19,171 nucleotides of DNA from Bacteroidetes bacterium UBA6661 (lineage in GTDB: Bacteria; Bacteroidota; Bacteroidia; AKYH767-A; OLB10): positions 29,487-48,657 of the forward strand of contig DKKR01000072.1 of NCBI GenBank assembly GCA_002455375.1, read 5' to 3'. Every line of letters starts with the position of its first letter. Positions within the stretch are counted from its first letter, which is position 1. The notes below the pieces were generated by a model. It saw only the letters and a list, made by a program, of their open reading frames with translations. It made no database searches and had not been told where the DNA came from. Position numbers and translations under genes: made by a program. Of the stretch, positions 1 through 8,350 are shown in pieces.

Positions 1-1959
1 CAGGAGTGGTGGCCTGCAGATCATGGAAGCTATTCGGGTATGTTTGCACGTACTGCCTGGCACTTAGCAGGGACTTACAGAAAAGCTGATGGACGTGGTG
101 GTGCTAACACCGGTAATCAGCGTTTTGCTCCTCTCAATTCATGGCCTGATAATGTGAACACCGACAAAGGAAGAAGATTACTTTGGCCAATTAAGAAAAA
201 ATATGGTAACAAAATTTCCTGGGGTGATTTGATTGTTTTAGCAGGTAACATGGCTTATGAAGTTGCAGGATTAAAAACATTTGGCTTCGGTGGCGGTAGA
301 GAAGATATATGGCATCCTGAAAAAGATATTTACTGGGGATCAGAAAAACAATGGCTTGCACCAACAGGTAGTGAAGGCACACGTTTTTCCGGTGAAAGAG
401 ATTTAGAGAACCCTTTAGCAGCGGTAATGATGGGATTGATTTATGTTAACCCTGAAGGTGTTGATGGAAAACCCGACCCGCTAAAAACAGCGCAAGACAT
501 TCGTGTTACTTTTTCAAGAATGGCAATGAGTGATGAAGAGACCGTAGCACTTACTGCCGGTGGACATACTGTGGGCAAAGCACATGGTAATGGCAAAGCA
601 GAAGTGTTAGGTGGTGTTCCTGAAGCTGCAGAGATTCAACATCAGGGATTAGGCTGGTTTAATCCTGATGGCTCAGGCAATAAAGATAAAACCATGGCCA
701 GTGGTATTGAAGGTGCATGGACAACCGATCCAACGAAATGGGATAACGGATTTTTTGATTTGCTGTTGAACTACGATTGGGCATTGACAAAAAGTCCTGC
801 AGGTGCATGGCAATATGAGCCAACCAATATGCCGGAAGAAAAAAAGCCTGTTGATGCCTTCAATCCAAAGGTGCGCAGAAATCCTATGATGACAGATGCT
901 GATATGGCATTGAAAATGGACCCTGAATTCAGAAAGATATCAGAGAGATTTTATAATGACTTCAAATATTTTTCTGAAACTTTTGCTCGTGCATGGTTTA
1001 AACTTACCCATAGAGATATGGGACCTAAGTCGCGCTACCTCGGTGCCGATGTGCCAAAAGAAGATTTGATTTGGCAAGACCCTATTCCTGCCGTTAGCTA
1101 CACATTGTCAGATGCTGAAGCAGATGAAATAAAATCAAAAATTTTAAACTCAGGTTTAAGCAGGACAGAGTTGATTAATACTGCATGGGATTCTGCAAGA
1201 ACATATCGTGGGTCAGATTTCAGAGGTGGTGCCAATGGCGCAAGAATTCGTCTTGAACCAATGAAAAACTGGGAAGGCAATGAGCCTGAACGCTTGCAAA
1301 AAGTGTTGAATAAACTCACAGAAATTCAAAAAGGATTAAGCAAGAAAGTAAGTATTGCAGATTTAATTGTGTTAGGTGGCAGCGCTGCTATTGAACAGGC
1401 AATTAAAGATGCAGGCATGTCAGTAAAAGTTCCTTTTGCTGCCGGTCGTGGTGATGCAACATTAGAACTGACCGATGTAGATTCCTTTTCTGATCTGGAA
1501 CCCTTACATGATGGATACAGAAATTATCAGCAAAAAAATTATGCAGTTTCTTCAGAGGAATTATTATTAGACAGAACACAGTTGATGGGACTCACTGCTC
1601 CAGAAATGGTTGTTCTTGTTGGTGGTATGAGAGTTTTGGGAACTAACTTTGGTGGAAGCAAACATGGGGTGTTTACAGACAGAGAAGGTGTTCTAACAAA
1701 TGACTTTTTTGTAAACCTTACTGATATGAAATACGAGTGGAAGCCCGTTTCTGAAAATCTGTTCAACATTGTTGATAGAAAAACAGGAGCAACAAAATAC
1801 ACCGCTACAAGAGTAGATTTGGTTTTCGGCTCCAATTCAATTTTAAGATCATACTCAGAAGTGTATGCACAGGATGATAACAAAGAAAAATTTGTGAAAG
1901 ATTTTGTGAAAGCCTGGGTTAAGGTGATGAATGCTGACAGATATGATTTGAAAAAATAA
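1..1959 (+). CDS. katG: Catalase-peroxidase KatG, 5'-truncated by window edge
   Basis: Bifunctional heme enzyme that breaks down hydrogen peroxide by catalase and peroxidase reactions. The reading frame is open from base 1, so the ATG at 40 is internal and roughly 75-100 N-terminal residues lie outside the window (family length about 720-750; 652 codons are present). The distal heme-pocket Arg, Trp and His are at codons 49-51, 58-60 and 61-63. The Tyr (442-444) and Met (520-522) that form the Met-Tyr-Trp crosslink with that Trp are both present, with the usual 26-residue spacing between them. The proximal heme-ligand His is at 565-567 in GGHTVGK. The heme-free second peroxidase-like domain follows, with the AW-x-SA-x-x-x-RGSD-x-RGGANGAR segment carrying the mobile Arg, and the end VKVMNADRYDL is typical. 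All catalytic residues are intact. One oddity is Thr in place of the more usual Met in RMAWH. The upstream promoter cannot be seen. Confidence 0.97.
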   Translation, partial: QEWWPADHGSYSGMFARTAWHLAGTYRKADGRGGANTGNQRFAPLNSWPDNVNTDKGRRLLWPIKKKYGNKISWGDLIVLAGNMAYEVAGLKTFGFGGGREDIWHPEKDIYWGSEKQWLAPTGSEGTRFSGERDLENPLAAVMMGLIYVNPEGVDGKPDPLKTAQDIRVTFSRMAMSDEETVALTAGGHTVGKAHGNGKAEVLGGVPEAAEIQHQGLGWFNPDGSGNKDKTMASGIEGAWTTDPTKWDNGFFDLLLNYDWALTKSPAGAWQYEPTNMPEEKKPVDAFNPKVRRNPMMTDADMALKMDPEFRKISERFYNDFKYFSETFARAWFKLTHRDMGPKSRYLGADVPKEDLIWQDPIPAVSYTLSDAEADEIKSKILNSGLSRTELINTAWDSARTYRGSDFRGGANGARIRLEPMKNWEGNEPERLQKVLNKLTEIQKGLSKKVSIADLIVLGGSAAIEQAIKDAGMSVKVPFAAGRGDATLELTDVDSFSDLEPLHDGYRNYQQKNYAVSSEELLLDRTQLMGLTAPEMVVLVGGMRVLGTNFGGSKHGVFTDREGVLTNDFFVNLTDMKYEWKPVSENLFNIVDRKTGATKYTATRVDLVFGSNSILRSYSEVYAQDDNKEKFVKDFVKAWVKVMNADRYDLKK

Positions 1960-1976
1960 AATTGTTTAGTACTTCA

Positions 1977-2016
1977 AAAATGCGAACAGCCTCTTTTCAG
2001 AGGCTGTTCGCATTTT
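1977..2016. terminator. Strong bidirectional hairpin between katG and the LTD-protein gene
   Basis: A perfect 14-bp stem (1981-1994 with 1999-2012, loop TTTC) is extended by four A-T pairs on the outside, giving A-runs before and T-runs after the stem on either strand. It starts 18 bases after the katG stop and ends 25 bases before the stop of the convergent gene, so it can serve both transcripts. Confidence 0.9.
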
Positions 2017-2040
2017 ATATTTCCTGTTTAACTTGAGCCA

Positions 2041-4638
2041 CTAAAGTTTTGAAGCTACCACAAAAGCTTTCTTATACTTTTTAGTTTTTCCTCCGGTATT
2101 AAATGCTTCAGCATAAACAATATAAATACCAATAGCCGCTCTATCATTTTTGTCGGTAATGCCATCCCACATAAAACTATCTTCCGGTGCCAATAGTTTT
2201 GATTTAACTAAGTTGCGAACCAATTGTCCTGCCTCATTATAAATTTTTGCATTCAGCACATAACCCGGTTCATTCATGTTAATGCTAAAAGTTATCACAT
2301 CATTGTATCCATCATTATCAGGAGAAAAAACTTCAGGTGTTATCACAAAATCATTTTCCTGAAATTGTTCGTTTAAACTTTGTGAGTTTTTATAGCCCGG
2401 TGTTGCATAACCTACAGCTTCTGCTGCCGAATGCCAGTTGGTAGAATCCTGTGTACTTTTATTAAACCATATCCTTTCCAATGAAACACCATTCTGATCG
2501 TCAATGAGTGGAAAATGCCATCGTTTATTGTAGCTTAGCTGATCAAGTCTGTTCAATGCAAAATCAGTAATAACACAAACGCCCATGTCGTCATTAAAAC
2601 CCGGGAGCGATGCTTTTAATAAATTATTGGCTGCAGCATCGGGATAAAAACTTTGCAGAGATGCAACATCACTGGTGAGCGCTATATATTCCTGAGGAAA
2701 CAAAAGATATCCGCCATCGCTGACACTGTAATTTGTTGTTATCAGATTGTTGTCGTCAGTTGTTGCAACCTTAATGTTTTTAAGGTCAATTATTTTTGAA
2801 GAGTTGTTATATAGTTCCACAAAGTCATTGCCACCTGTTTTTGGGTTGAACAATATTTCATTTATCAGCAGATCACCGGCAACAGCAGTTTCTGCAATAC
2901 CAATTTTTAAACTAAGGTTTCCTGCTATTTTATTTCCGGGGCAGTCAGCAATAGATGAGTTTAAATTTACATGATAAACTATTCCTGTTTGTAATGCATT
3001 GTTTAGTGTTAAAAAAGCATGATTGTCTGAAAGCACTACCGATGCAGGCTGTCCTATGCCATTGTCAATAGTATAACTTGATGTTTGTGAAGCTATCACA
3101 TTGTCAGGATTCTCGCTAAATGTTATTCTAATCAATGTTGTGGTAATAGGATAAGCATCAACTGCCTGTGGAGGTGTGGTGTCACTGTAAGTACCTTTAA
3201 CACTGTTTACTTTTCCCGGTGTTCCGCCTTGTGCATCATTTGATGCATGCCAGTTATATCTTGAATTGCAAGTAAAATCAGCATCAATTCTTTCAATGGT
3301 AAATCCTCCTGTTTTTTTGCTGTCATCGTTGTAGTTATCATCACTGAAAATTACTCTGTCTATCAATGTGCCATTGTTATCAGTCAGTTTCAGGTCATCG
3401 CCAACATCATTATTCAACGAAGGGAATGAACTTGTTCCTGTTGTATTACCATAAGGGATAAAAGATGTTGTCTCAGAATTTTTACAGATAATGATATATG
3501 CACCCGGCTGTAATGTTACTGCGCCAATGCTTGCTACGGAGGTTGATCCATCAGATAATGTCCAGCCATTGAGTGAAAGTAATTTGTTGCTTCTGTTGTA
3601 CAGCTCTACAAACTCTGCATTAGGCAGTGGTGACGATACAACAGGTTCAAAATATATTTCGCTAATTACAACATCAAAAGGCTGTGCTGTTACAGGAGCA
3701 TTCCATGTAAAACCTATGGTGCTTCCCGCAGCAATTACATTACTATTAAGATCAGATACATTATTTACAACAAGCGTGTATGCAGTGCCGTCTGTAAAAG
3801 GAGTGCCAAATGTCAGATGTACTAAAGAAAAATCATTTATATCGCGTGCTGCCGTGGACGGAGTACCCAAACCCTGCACTGCATAATTTGCTGTAGTTTG
3901 TGCCGTATTCAGGTCAACAGGTTCAGAAAATTTTATATCTAAAGCAGTATTCGATAATGCTATTGCCGAAGTTAATGTTGGTGGTGTGACATCTGCAATA
4001 AATGGAACAGAGAAATTGTCAAAGAAAAAACCTGTGGCATTGGATGAAGTGTAAGTACAGCTCACACCAAAATAACTTCCTGAGTTAATTGTTGCATCAG
4101 TACCCGAAGACTGTAAAGTAAAATTTGTTCCTGCCGCAGCATCGGCATAAATACTCCAAAGACCTGTGTTGTCTCTTGTTATTTTTACACTGATGGTTGA
4201 TGCGGTTGCAATAAATCCGTTAGTGCCACGTGCTACTGATACAGATGTTGTACCTGTTTGCTTAAAAATTTCGATTGCATCGTTGCTGCCCGTTTCGCCA
4301 AACTGAACATAATAGCCATTGAGTACTCCTTTTAAGTTTTGTTGATCGCTCACCAAATAAACTCTTGCATAATTGCTTGAAGAGGGTGCAAAATTGAGCT
4401 TAATATAAAATTGCCATTCAGTATTATCCAGCATGGGCAGGCTTGTTGTCAATGCCAGATAAGAAGTTGCTGTACCGGTGCTGTTGAGTTGCAGTTGCTG
4501 CGAGGCATTGATAATAAACTGACTGTTGTCGCCACTCCAGGCAGGATTAGCAGTAAAATCTCCATCAGAAAAGTTGTCTGTAATTTGTGCAATACCAAAA
4601 AATGGAATTATTGCAAGAAAAAGTAGTATATGCTTCAT
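2041..4638 (-). CDS. Secreted protein with two lamin-tail domains and FlgD/CHU_C-like C-terminus
   Basis: An exported protein of 865 residues. The frame is open to 4680, but the ATG at 4638 is preferred because it begins a clear signal peptide (MKHILLFLAIIPFFGIAQ). The regions in order are: a concanavalin-like beta-sandwich (about 18-213, ending GFFFDNFSV); an Ig-like 'TPP..' domain of the kind found beside LTDs (215-315); a first lamin-tail domain (318-475, with ISEIYFEP, AEFVELYNRS, LSLNGWTLSD, TIERID); a second Ig-like domain (486-582); a second lamin-tail domain (585-750, with INEILFNP, NDFVELYNNS, LERIW); and a C-terminal beta-sandwich (764-865, SPDNDGYND...WDGITD...GIYIVYAEAF) resembling FlgD-like or gliding-motility C-terminal domains. 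Such tails in Bacteroidota are often linked to T9SS export, but I cannot assign the type. Extracellular or cell-surface location is inferred; no enzymatic motif is seen. It is transcribed alone. Confidence 0.9.
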   Translation of the reverse strand: MKHILLFLAIIPFFGIAQITDNFSDGDFTANPAWSGDNSQFIINASQQLQLNSTGTATSYLALTTSLPMLDNTEWQFYIKLNFAPSSSNYARVYLVSDQQNLKGVLNGYYVQFGETGSNDAIEIFKQTGTTSVSVARGTNGFIATASTISVKITRDNTGLWSIYADAAAGTNFTLQSSGTDATINSGSYFGVSCTYTSSNATGFFFDNFSVPFIADVTPPTLTSAIALSNTALDIKFSEPVDLNTAQTTANYAVQGLGTPSTAARDINDFSLVHLTFGTPFTDGTAYTLVVNNVSDLNSNVIAAGSTIGFTWNAPVTAQPFDVVISEIYFEPVVSSPLPNAEFVELYNRSNKLLSLNGWTLSDGSTSVASIGAVTLQPGAYIIICKNSETTSFIPYGNTTGTSSFPSLNNDVGDDLKLTDNNGTLIDRVIFSDDNYNDDSKKTGGFTIERIDADFTCNSRYNWHASNDAQGGTPGKVNSVKGTYSDTTPPQAVDAYPITTTLIRITFSENPDNVIASQTSSYTIDNGIGQPASVVLSDNHAFLTLNNALQTGIVYHVNLNSSIADCPGNKIAGNLSLKIGIAETAVAGDLLINEILFNPKTGGNDFVELYNNSSKIIDLKNIKVATTDDNNLITTNYSVSDGGYLLFPQEYIALTSDVASLQSFYPDAAANNLLKASLPGFNDDMGVCVITDFALNRLDQLSYNKRWHFPLIDDQNGVSLERIWFNKSTQDSTNWHSAAEAVGYATPGYKNSQSLNEQFQENDFVITPEVFSPDNDGYNDVITFSINMNEPGYVLNAKIYNEAGQLVRNLVKSKLLAPEDSFMWDGITDKNDRAAIGIYIVYAEAFNTGGKTKKYKKAFVVASKL

Positions 4639-4678
4639 GCCAATAAAAAATATAAGGCAGTGAAGATAAGCAAACCCC

Positions 4679-4693
4679 ATTATTTAAAATAAT
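4679..4693. repeat. AT-rich 15-bp palindrome in the LTD-protein/asd divergent promoter region
   Basis: ATTATTT-A-AAATAAT is a perfect inverted repeat around one central base, 41 bases upstream of the LTD-protein ATG and 62 bases upstream of asd. It could be an operator or a chance product of AT-rich DNA. A similar, longer palindrome lies upstream of dinB (16358-16374). Confidence 0.35.
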
Positions 4694-4755
4694 TAAATTG
4701 AAACAGGTTTAAGTAATGTGTTTTTTATTCATTTTTGAGGTAGGAATAAAATATT

Positions 4756-5745
4756 ATGAAAGTAGCAGTAGTAGGAGCAACAGGTCTCGTTGGAAAAACC
4801 ATGTTGCGTATTTTGGAAGAGAGAAAATTTCCGGTGTCGGAATTAATACCTGTTGCAACGGCAAATTCTGCCGGAAAAAAAATAACTTTTTGTAATAAGG
4901 AATATACGGTGGTAACTTGTGAAGAGGCAGTTGCCATGAAACCTGATATTGCCTTATTCTCTGCCGGAGGGTCAACATCTTTAGAATGGGCACCACAATT
5001 TGCGCAGGTTGGAACTACTGTTATTGATAACTCATCGGCATGGCGGATGAATGAAAAATGCCCTTTGGTAGTCCCTGAAATAAATGCAGATGTATTAACT
5101 AAAGGAGATAAAATTATTGCCAACCCAAACTGTTCTACTATTCAGATGGTGATGGTACTTAATCCGCTGCATAAAAAATACAAACTCAAACGAGTTGTTG
5201 TATCAACATATCAGTCAGTTTCCGGAACAGGAAAAAAAGCTGTTGATCAGCTGATGAATGAACGCAAAGGGATTTCAGGTGCTATGGCCTATCCATATAA
5301 AATTGACATGAACGTGTTGCCTCATGTTGATTCGTTTTTAGAAAATGGATATACGAAGGAAGAAATGAAAATGGTTAATGAAACAAGAAAGATAATGCGT
5401 TCGGATGAAATAAAGGTTACAGCAACAACAGTGCGCGTGCCGGTGGTTGGAGGTCATAGCGAAGCGATCAATGCAGAGTTTGACAATCAGTTTGAATTGA
5501 GTGATGTAAAAAAACTTTTATCCCATACAACAGGTGTGACAATTATTGATGACCCTTCACAACTTCAATATCCGATGCCCACATTTGCTGAAGGAAAAGA
5601 TGATGTTTTTGTAGGAAGAATCAGACGCGATGAATCGCAACCACAAACATTAAACCTTTGGGTAGTATCTGACAATCTCAGAAAAGGCGCAGCTACCAAT
5701 GCTATTCAGATTGCAGAGTATTTGATAAAGCAGAATTTGATATAA
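4756..5745 (+). CDS. asd: Aspartate-semialdehyde dehydrogenase
   Basis: Reduces aspartyl-4-phosphate to aspartate-4-semialdehyde with NADPH, the branch point to lysine/diaminopimelate, threonine and methionine; cytosolic. The 329 residues match the usual family length. The N-terminus MKVAVVGATGLVGKTML holds the NADP-binding glycine motif. The catalytic Cys126 sits in NPNCST (codon 5131-5133), and the active-site His234 and nearby Arg227 lie in the RVPVVGGHSEAINAE segment. The start at 4756 is fixed by the Rossmann motif beginning at residue 3. It is a single-gene unit, divergent from the LTD-protein gene (117 bases between starts) and ending at a hairpin shared with the convergent peptidase gene. 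No clear Shine-Dalgarno site is seen, only a purine stretch (GAGGTAGGA) about 9 bases upstream. No missing key residues. Confidence 0.97.
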   Translation: MKVAVVGATGLVGKTMLRILEERKFPVSELIPVATANSAGKKITFCNKEYTVVTCEEAVAMKPDIALFSAGGSTSLEWAPQFAQVGTTVIDNSSAWRMNEKCPLVVPEINADVLTKGDKIIANPNCSTIQMVMVLNPLHKKYKLKRVVVSTYQSVSGTGKKAVDQLMNERKGISGAMAYPYKIDMNVLPHVDSFLENGYTKEEMKMVNETRKIMRSDEIKVTATTVRVPVVGGHSEAINAEFDNQFELSDVKKLLSHTTGVTIIDDPSQLQYPMPTFAEGKDDVFVGRIRRDESQPQTLNLWVVSDNLRKGAATNAIQIAEYLIKQNLI

Positions 5746-5750
5746 ATAAA

Positions 5751-5774
5751 AAGCCACCCCACTAAGGATGGCTT
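5751..5774. terminator. Hairpin between asd and the zinc peptidase gene
   Basis: AAGCCACCC (5751-5759) pairs with GGATGGCTT (5766-5774) over a 6-base loop, with one C-A mismatch. On the minus strand the stem is followed by TTTTT, so it looks like a better terminator for the peptidase gene than for asd. It sits 5 bases after the asd stop and 18 bases from the peptidase stop. Confidence 0.7.
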
Positions 5775-5792
5775 CTTTCAGAAAATTATTTT

Positions 5793-6473
5793 TTAGTTGC
5801 GTCTTCCGCCTAAGTAAATCAAAACATAATACATCAGCGTAGCCAAGGCACCTAATGCAGCAACAACATAGGTCATGGCAGCCCACCATAAAGCATCTTT
5901 TGCTTTTGCATGTTCACTGCTTGTTACCATGCGGCTATCGTTAAGCCAAACCAATGCTCTTTTACTTGCATCAAACTCCACAGGAAGTGTAATAAAACTA
6001 AACAACACTGTCATGGCAAACAACACGATACCTGCAAGTAGCAGCGATGGAAAAACATTAATGAGTAATACACCGCCAAGCAATACCCACTGCACCCATT
6101 TTGAAGCAAAACTTACTACAGGCACCAATGCCGAACGAACCTGAAGCATGGTGTAGGCTCTGGCATGTTGCACAGCATGGCCACATTCATGTGCTGCAAC
6201 GGCAGCAGCAGCAGCATTACGTCCATAATATACAGGCTGACTCAGATTAACAGTTTTGTTAAGCGGATTGTAATGGTCTGTCAACTGACCTTCAACAGAA
6301 ATAACTTTTACGTCATTTATGCCGTTGTCACGAAGCATTTTTTCTGCAATCTCCTGACCGCTAAGGCCTGTTCCTAAAGTTTCATGCGAGTATTGTTCAA
6401 ACTTTCGCTTTAACTGGGCACTTACCAGCCACCCAACAAGCATAAAAACTATTACTATAAGATATATTCCCAT
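5793..6473 (-). CDS. Membrane zinc metallopeptidase, YugP-like (Zn_peptidase_2 family)
   Basis: Integral membrane zinc peptidase of 226 residues. The N-terminal hydrophobic helix (about 2-19) is followed by a soluble catalytic part with the zinc-binding HECGH motif (95-99) and a preceding NLSQPVYYGRNAAAAAVAA segment typical of YugP-type proteins. Hydrophobic segments at about 126-162 flank the conserved VEFDASKRA (E166, the likely third zinc ligand), and a final hydrophobic stretch lies at about 197-221. Length and order match the family commonly annotated as neutral zinc metallopeptidase. The physiological substrate is not known to me. The gene follows the ABC-2 permease on the same strand after 123 bases, but a TATATTTG element in that gap suggests its own promoter. 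Confidence 0.9.
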   Translation of the reverse strand: MGIYLIVIVFMLVGWLVSAQLKRKFEQYSHETLGTGLSGQEIAEKMLRDNGINDVKVISVEGQLTDHYNPLNKTVNLSQPVYYGRNAAAAAVAAHECGHAVQHARAYTMLQVRSALVPVVSFASKWVQWVLLGGVLLINVFPSLLLAGIVLFAMTVLFSFITLPVEFDASKRALVWLNDSRMVTSSEHAKAKDALWWAAMTYVVAALGALATLMYYVLIYLGGRRN

Positions 6474-6540
6474 TTATTGATTTTTTTAAATTTCAGACTG
6501 CTTTTTTTCTAATTATTTGTAACTACAATCAAACAGTGTG

Positions 6541-6548
6541 CAAATATA
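6541..6548 (-). promoter_or_regulatory. Candidate -7 element (TATATTTG) for the zinc peptidase gene
   Basis: Reads TATATTTG on the minus strand, a full match to the Bacteroidota -7 consensus TAnnTTTG, 67 bases upstream of the peptidase ATG. I find no TTG at the usual 17-23 base spacing, so the -33 part is weak or absent. Confidence 0.45.
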
Positions 6549-6596
6549 CACAACCTGCATTTTTGTCAGTGTTTTTTATGATTATTATTGAATGAA

Positions 6597-7688
6597 TTAC
6601 TCCCAACGAAATGTTTTGGCAGCTATTATGTAAATAATAACGCCCCAAAGCAGCAATACCAATAACTGTGACACGACATCTACTAATCCTGCACCTTCAA
6701 ATGCAACTTTGCGCAAAGCATCGTTAAGGTAGGTTAAGGGTAATGCTTTACAAAATGGTTGCAGCCATTTTGGGAAAACATCAATCGGAAAAAATGTTCC
6801 CGACAACAAAAACTGCGGCATGGTAATGATGTTGGCAATGGGAGGAATGGTGCTTTCACTTTTTGCAATTCCCGAAACCACAAAGCCAAAGCCCATAAAA
6901 ACAACAAGTCCAAAAGCACAGATAAGTAGCATGGTAAGAAAAGTACTAATGCCGTTAATGAGTGTAAAGCCAAATGCAAATCTACCTACACCTATGATGA
7001 AACAAGCACCAAGTAATGAAAATACCATTCGGCTTAATGTTTCGCCCAGAACAATATAAATACGTTTTATAGGAGTGGCAAAAAACCGTTTTATGACCAA
7101 GGTTTGTCTGAGGCTGAAAAAAACAAATGCTGTTCCAAAAACACCTGTTGACAATAGCGCAAAACCTAACTGGCCCGGAAGTATAAAGTCTATTTTCTTG
7201 TATTCACGTCCTGCAATTTCTTCGCTTTTTAACTGTGCCAGGGGATGTGCCACATGTGCATCGTACAAATTTATTTTGCTTATAAGATTATCTAAAATAT
7301 TTTTAGATAGTGCTCCGCCTTCAGGTGCAGCGGTGGAACTTATAAGTTTTGCCGTATAATCAGTTTTGCCTTCAGTAACATTTTTTGTGATAACCAACAT
7401 ACCATCAATCTTTCCTTGCTGAAGTTTTTTACTTGCTACTGCAGAATCGCCTTCAACCCAATTAATAACATCAATATTTTTTGTGGCTTCATAAATCGGA
7501 TTTTGATGATCGCTTGAAGGGGTTAGAAATAATTTGACTTTAAGCCCTGTACCCGATAAAAATCCAAAAACCAAAATAAAAGTTAGCGGAAAAACCAGGG
7601 TAAAAACTACTGCACTGGGGCTGCGTGTGATTGACCTGAAACTGGCTTTTGCAATAGCCAGCATGGCCTTTGTTTGAGAATAACTCAT
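6597..7688 (-). CDS. ABC-2 type transporter permease
   Basis: Membrane permease subunit of an ABC exporter, 363 residues from the ATG at 7688. The open frame extends upstream to 7784, but those residues lack permease character and would cover the promoter region, whereas MSYSQTKAMLAIAKASFRS is a typical start. Topology: helix 1 at about 25-45, a large extracytoplasmic region (46-168), then helices at about 172-193, 220-238, 246-275, 283-303 and 340-357. The C-terminal stretch FLLSGTFFPID...LPLTYLNDALR is the hallmark of ABC-2 permeases of the DrrB/YhhJ kind. Substrate is unknown. No ATP-binding subunit lies beside it: its neighbours are a peptidase and, divergently, the SiaB-like gene. It presumably pairs with an ATPase encoded elsewhere. 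Confidence 0.9.
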   Translation of the reverse strand: MSYSQTKAMLAIAKASFRSITRSPSAVVFTLVFPLTFILVFGFLSGTGLKVKLFLTPSSDHQNPIYEATKNIDVINWVEGDSAVASKKLQQGKIDGMLVITKNVTEGKTDYTAKLISSTAAPEGGALSKNILDNLISKINLYDAHVAHPLAQLKSEEIAGREYKKIDFILPGQLGFALLSTGVFGTAFVFFSLRQTLVIKRFFATPIKRIYIVLGETLSRMVFSLLGACFIIGVGRFAFGFTLINGISTFLTMLLICAFGLVVFMGFGFVVSGIAKSESTIPPIANIITMPQFLLSGTFFPIDVFPKWLQPFCKALPLTYLNDALRKVAFEGAGLVDVVSQLLVLLLWGVIIYIIAAKTFRWE

Positions 7689-7710
7689 CTTATTTGTATC
7701 AGAAATGCTG

Positions 7711-7718
7711 CAAATGTA
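7711..7718 (-). promoter_or_regulatory. Candidate -7 element (TACATTTG) for the ABC-2 permease gene
   Basis: Reads TACATTTG on the minus strand, matching TAnnTTTG, 22 bases upstream of the chosen permease ATG at 7688, which supports that start over the longer frame. No matching -33 TTG at normal spacing. Confidence 0.45.
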
Positions 7719-7753
7719 GTTAAGTTGGTTTTTATGAATTAAAATAAAAAATG

Positions 7754-7761
7754 TACGTTTG
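7754..7761 (+). promoter_or_regulatory. Candidate -7 element (TACGTTTG) for siaB-siaC
   Basis: TACGTTTG matches TAnnTTTG and lies 27 bases upstream of the ATG at 7789. A TATG (7733-7736), one base off the -33 TTTG, lies 17 bases further upstream. It is back to back with the element for the divergent permease gene. Confidence 0.5.
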
Positions 7762-7788
7762 CCGTAATAACATAGGTTCGTCAATTCA

Positions 7789-8340
7789 ATGAATCACACA
7801 TTCTCATTGTTTCAGAGCATGGAAAGGGATAAGATTATCCTTTCTTTCAAAGGAGATATTACTCAGGATTTGCTTGCATCTGTATATCAGATTATGGAGT
7901 CGAGAATGGATCAGGACAAGACTGATTCCAAGAGAAAGAAAAGATTTTATCACATTTTAGTCGAGTGTCTTCAGAATGTATATCACCACATGGAAGATTT
8001 CAGAAATGTGACAGAATTAGATGAAATTTCTGATGGCTCTGCAATTTTTATCATTGCCAAAGCAAAAGGTGAGGGCTACAGAATTATTACCGGAAACTAT
8101 ATCAAGAAAGAAGAATCGGAAGACCTTAAATCGAAGCTTGAGAAAATTAATTCTATGAACACCGAAGAACTAAGAGCCTATTATCTTGAAACGCTGAGCA
8201 CCACAGAGCTTTCGCAGAAAGGCGGTGCCGGATTAGGAATGATTGACATTGCCCGAAAGTCGGGACATAAAATAGTTTATAGTTTTGACGGAGTAACCGA
8301 CACTGTTAATTTTTTTACCCTTGAAGTAACAATTAATTAA
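7789..8340 (+). CDS. siaB: SiaB-family protein kinase (DUF6272)
   Basis: Probable GHKL-fold kinase that phosphorylates the SiaC-like protein encoded next to it. The 183 residues contain an N-box-like E59xxxN63 in ILVECLQNVYHHM (ATP/Mg binding) and a G-box GGAGLGMIDIARKSG (145-159) forming the ATP lid, the two hallmarks of SiaB and of anti-sigma-type kinases. No sensor or membrane segment is present, so it is cytosolic. In Pseudomonas, SiaB phosphorylates SiaC and the PP2C phosphatase SiaA reverses this; unphosphorylated SiaC activates the diguanylate cyclase SiaD. Identification rests on these motifs plus the adjacent SiaC homolog 10 bases downstream. The first ATG (7789) is used; Met11 is an alternative start. 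Neither a SiaA nor a SiaD gene is nearby. Confidence 0.85.
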   Translation: MNHTFSLFQSMERDKIILSFKGDITQDLLASVYQIMESRMDQDKTDSKRKKRFYHILVECLQNVYHHMEDFRNVTELDEISDGSAIFIIAKAKGEGYRIITGNYIKKEESEDLKSKLEKINSMNTEELRAYYLETLSTTELSQKGGAGLGMIDIARKSGHKIVYSFDGVTDTVNFFTLEVTIN

Positions 8341-8350
8341 ATCAAAGAAA

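Noticed and set aside
40..42. ATG at 40 as the katG start
   Set aside because: The frame is open back to base 1 and already reads KatG-like sequence (WWPADHGSYSG) before this Met; the distal heme residues follow directly, so it is internal.
1539..1883. 114-codon minus-strand frame inside katG, and similar antisense frames inside the LTD, asd and propeller genes
   Set aside because: Each is fully inside a well-supported gene on the other strand and shows no protein-family pattern.
4730..4737. CATTTTTG as a -7 element for asd
   Set aside because: One mismatch to TAnnTTTG and no -33 TTG at 17-23 bases; the same octamer occurs in non-promoter context at 17734-17741.
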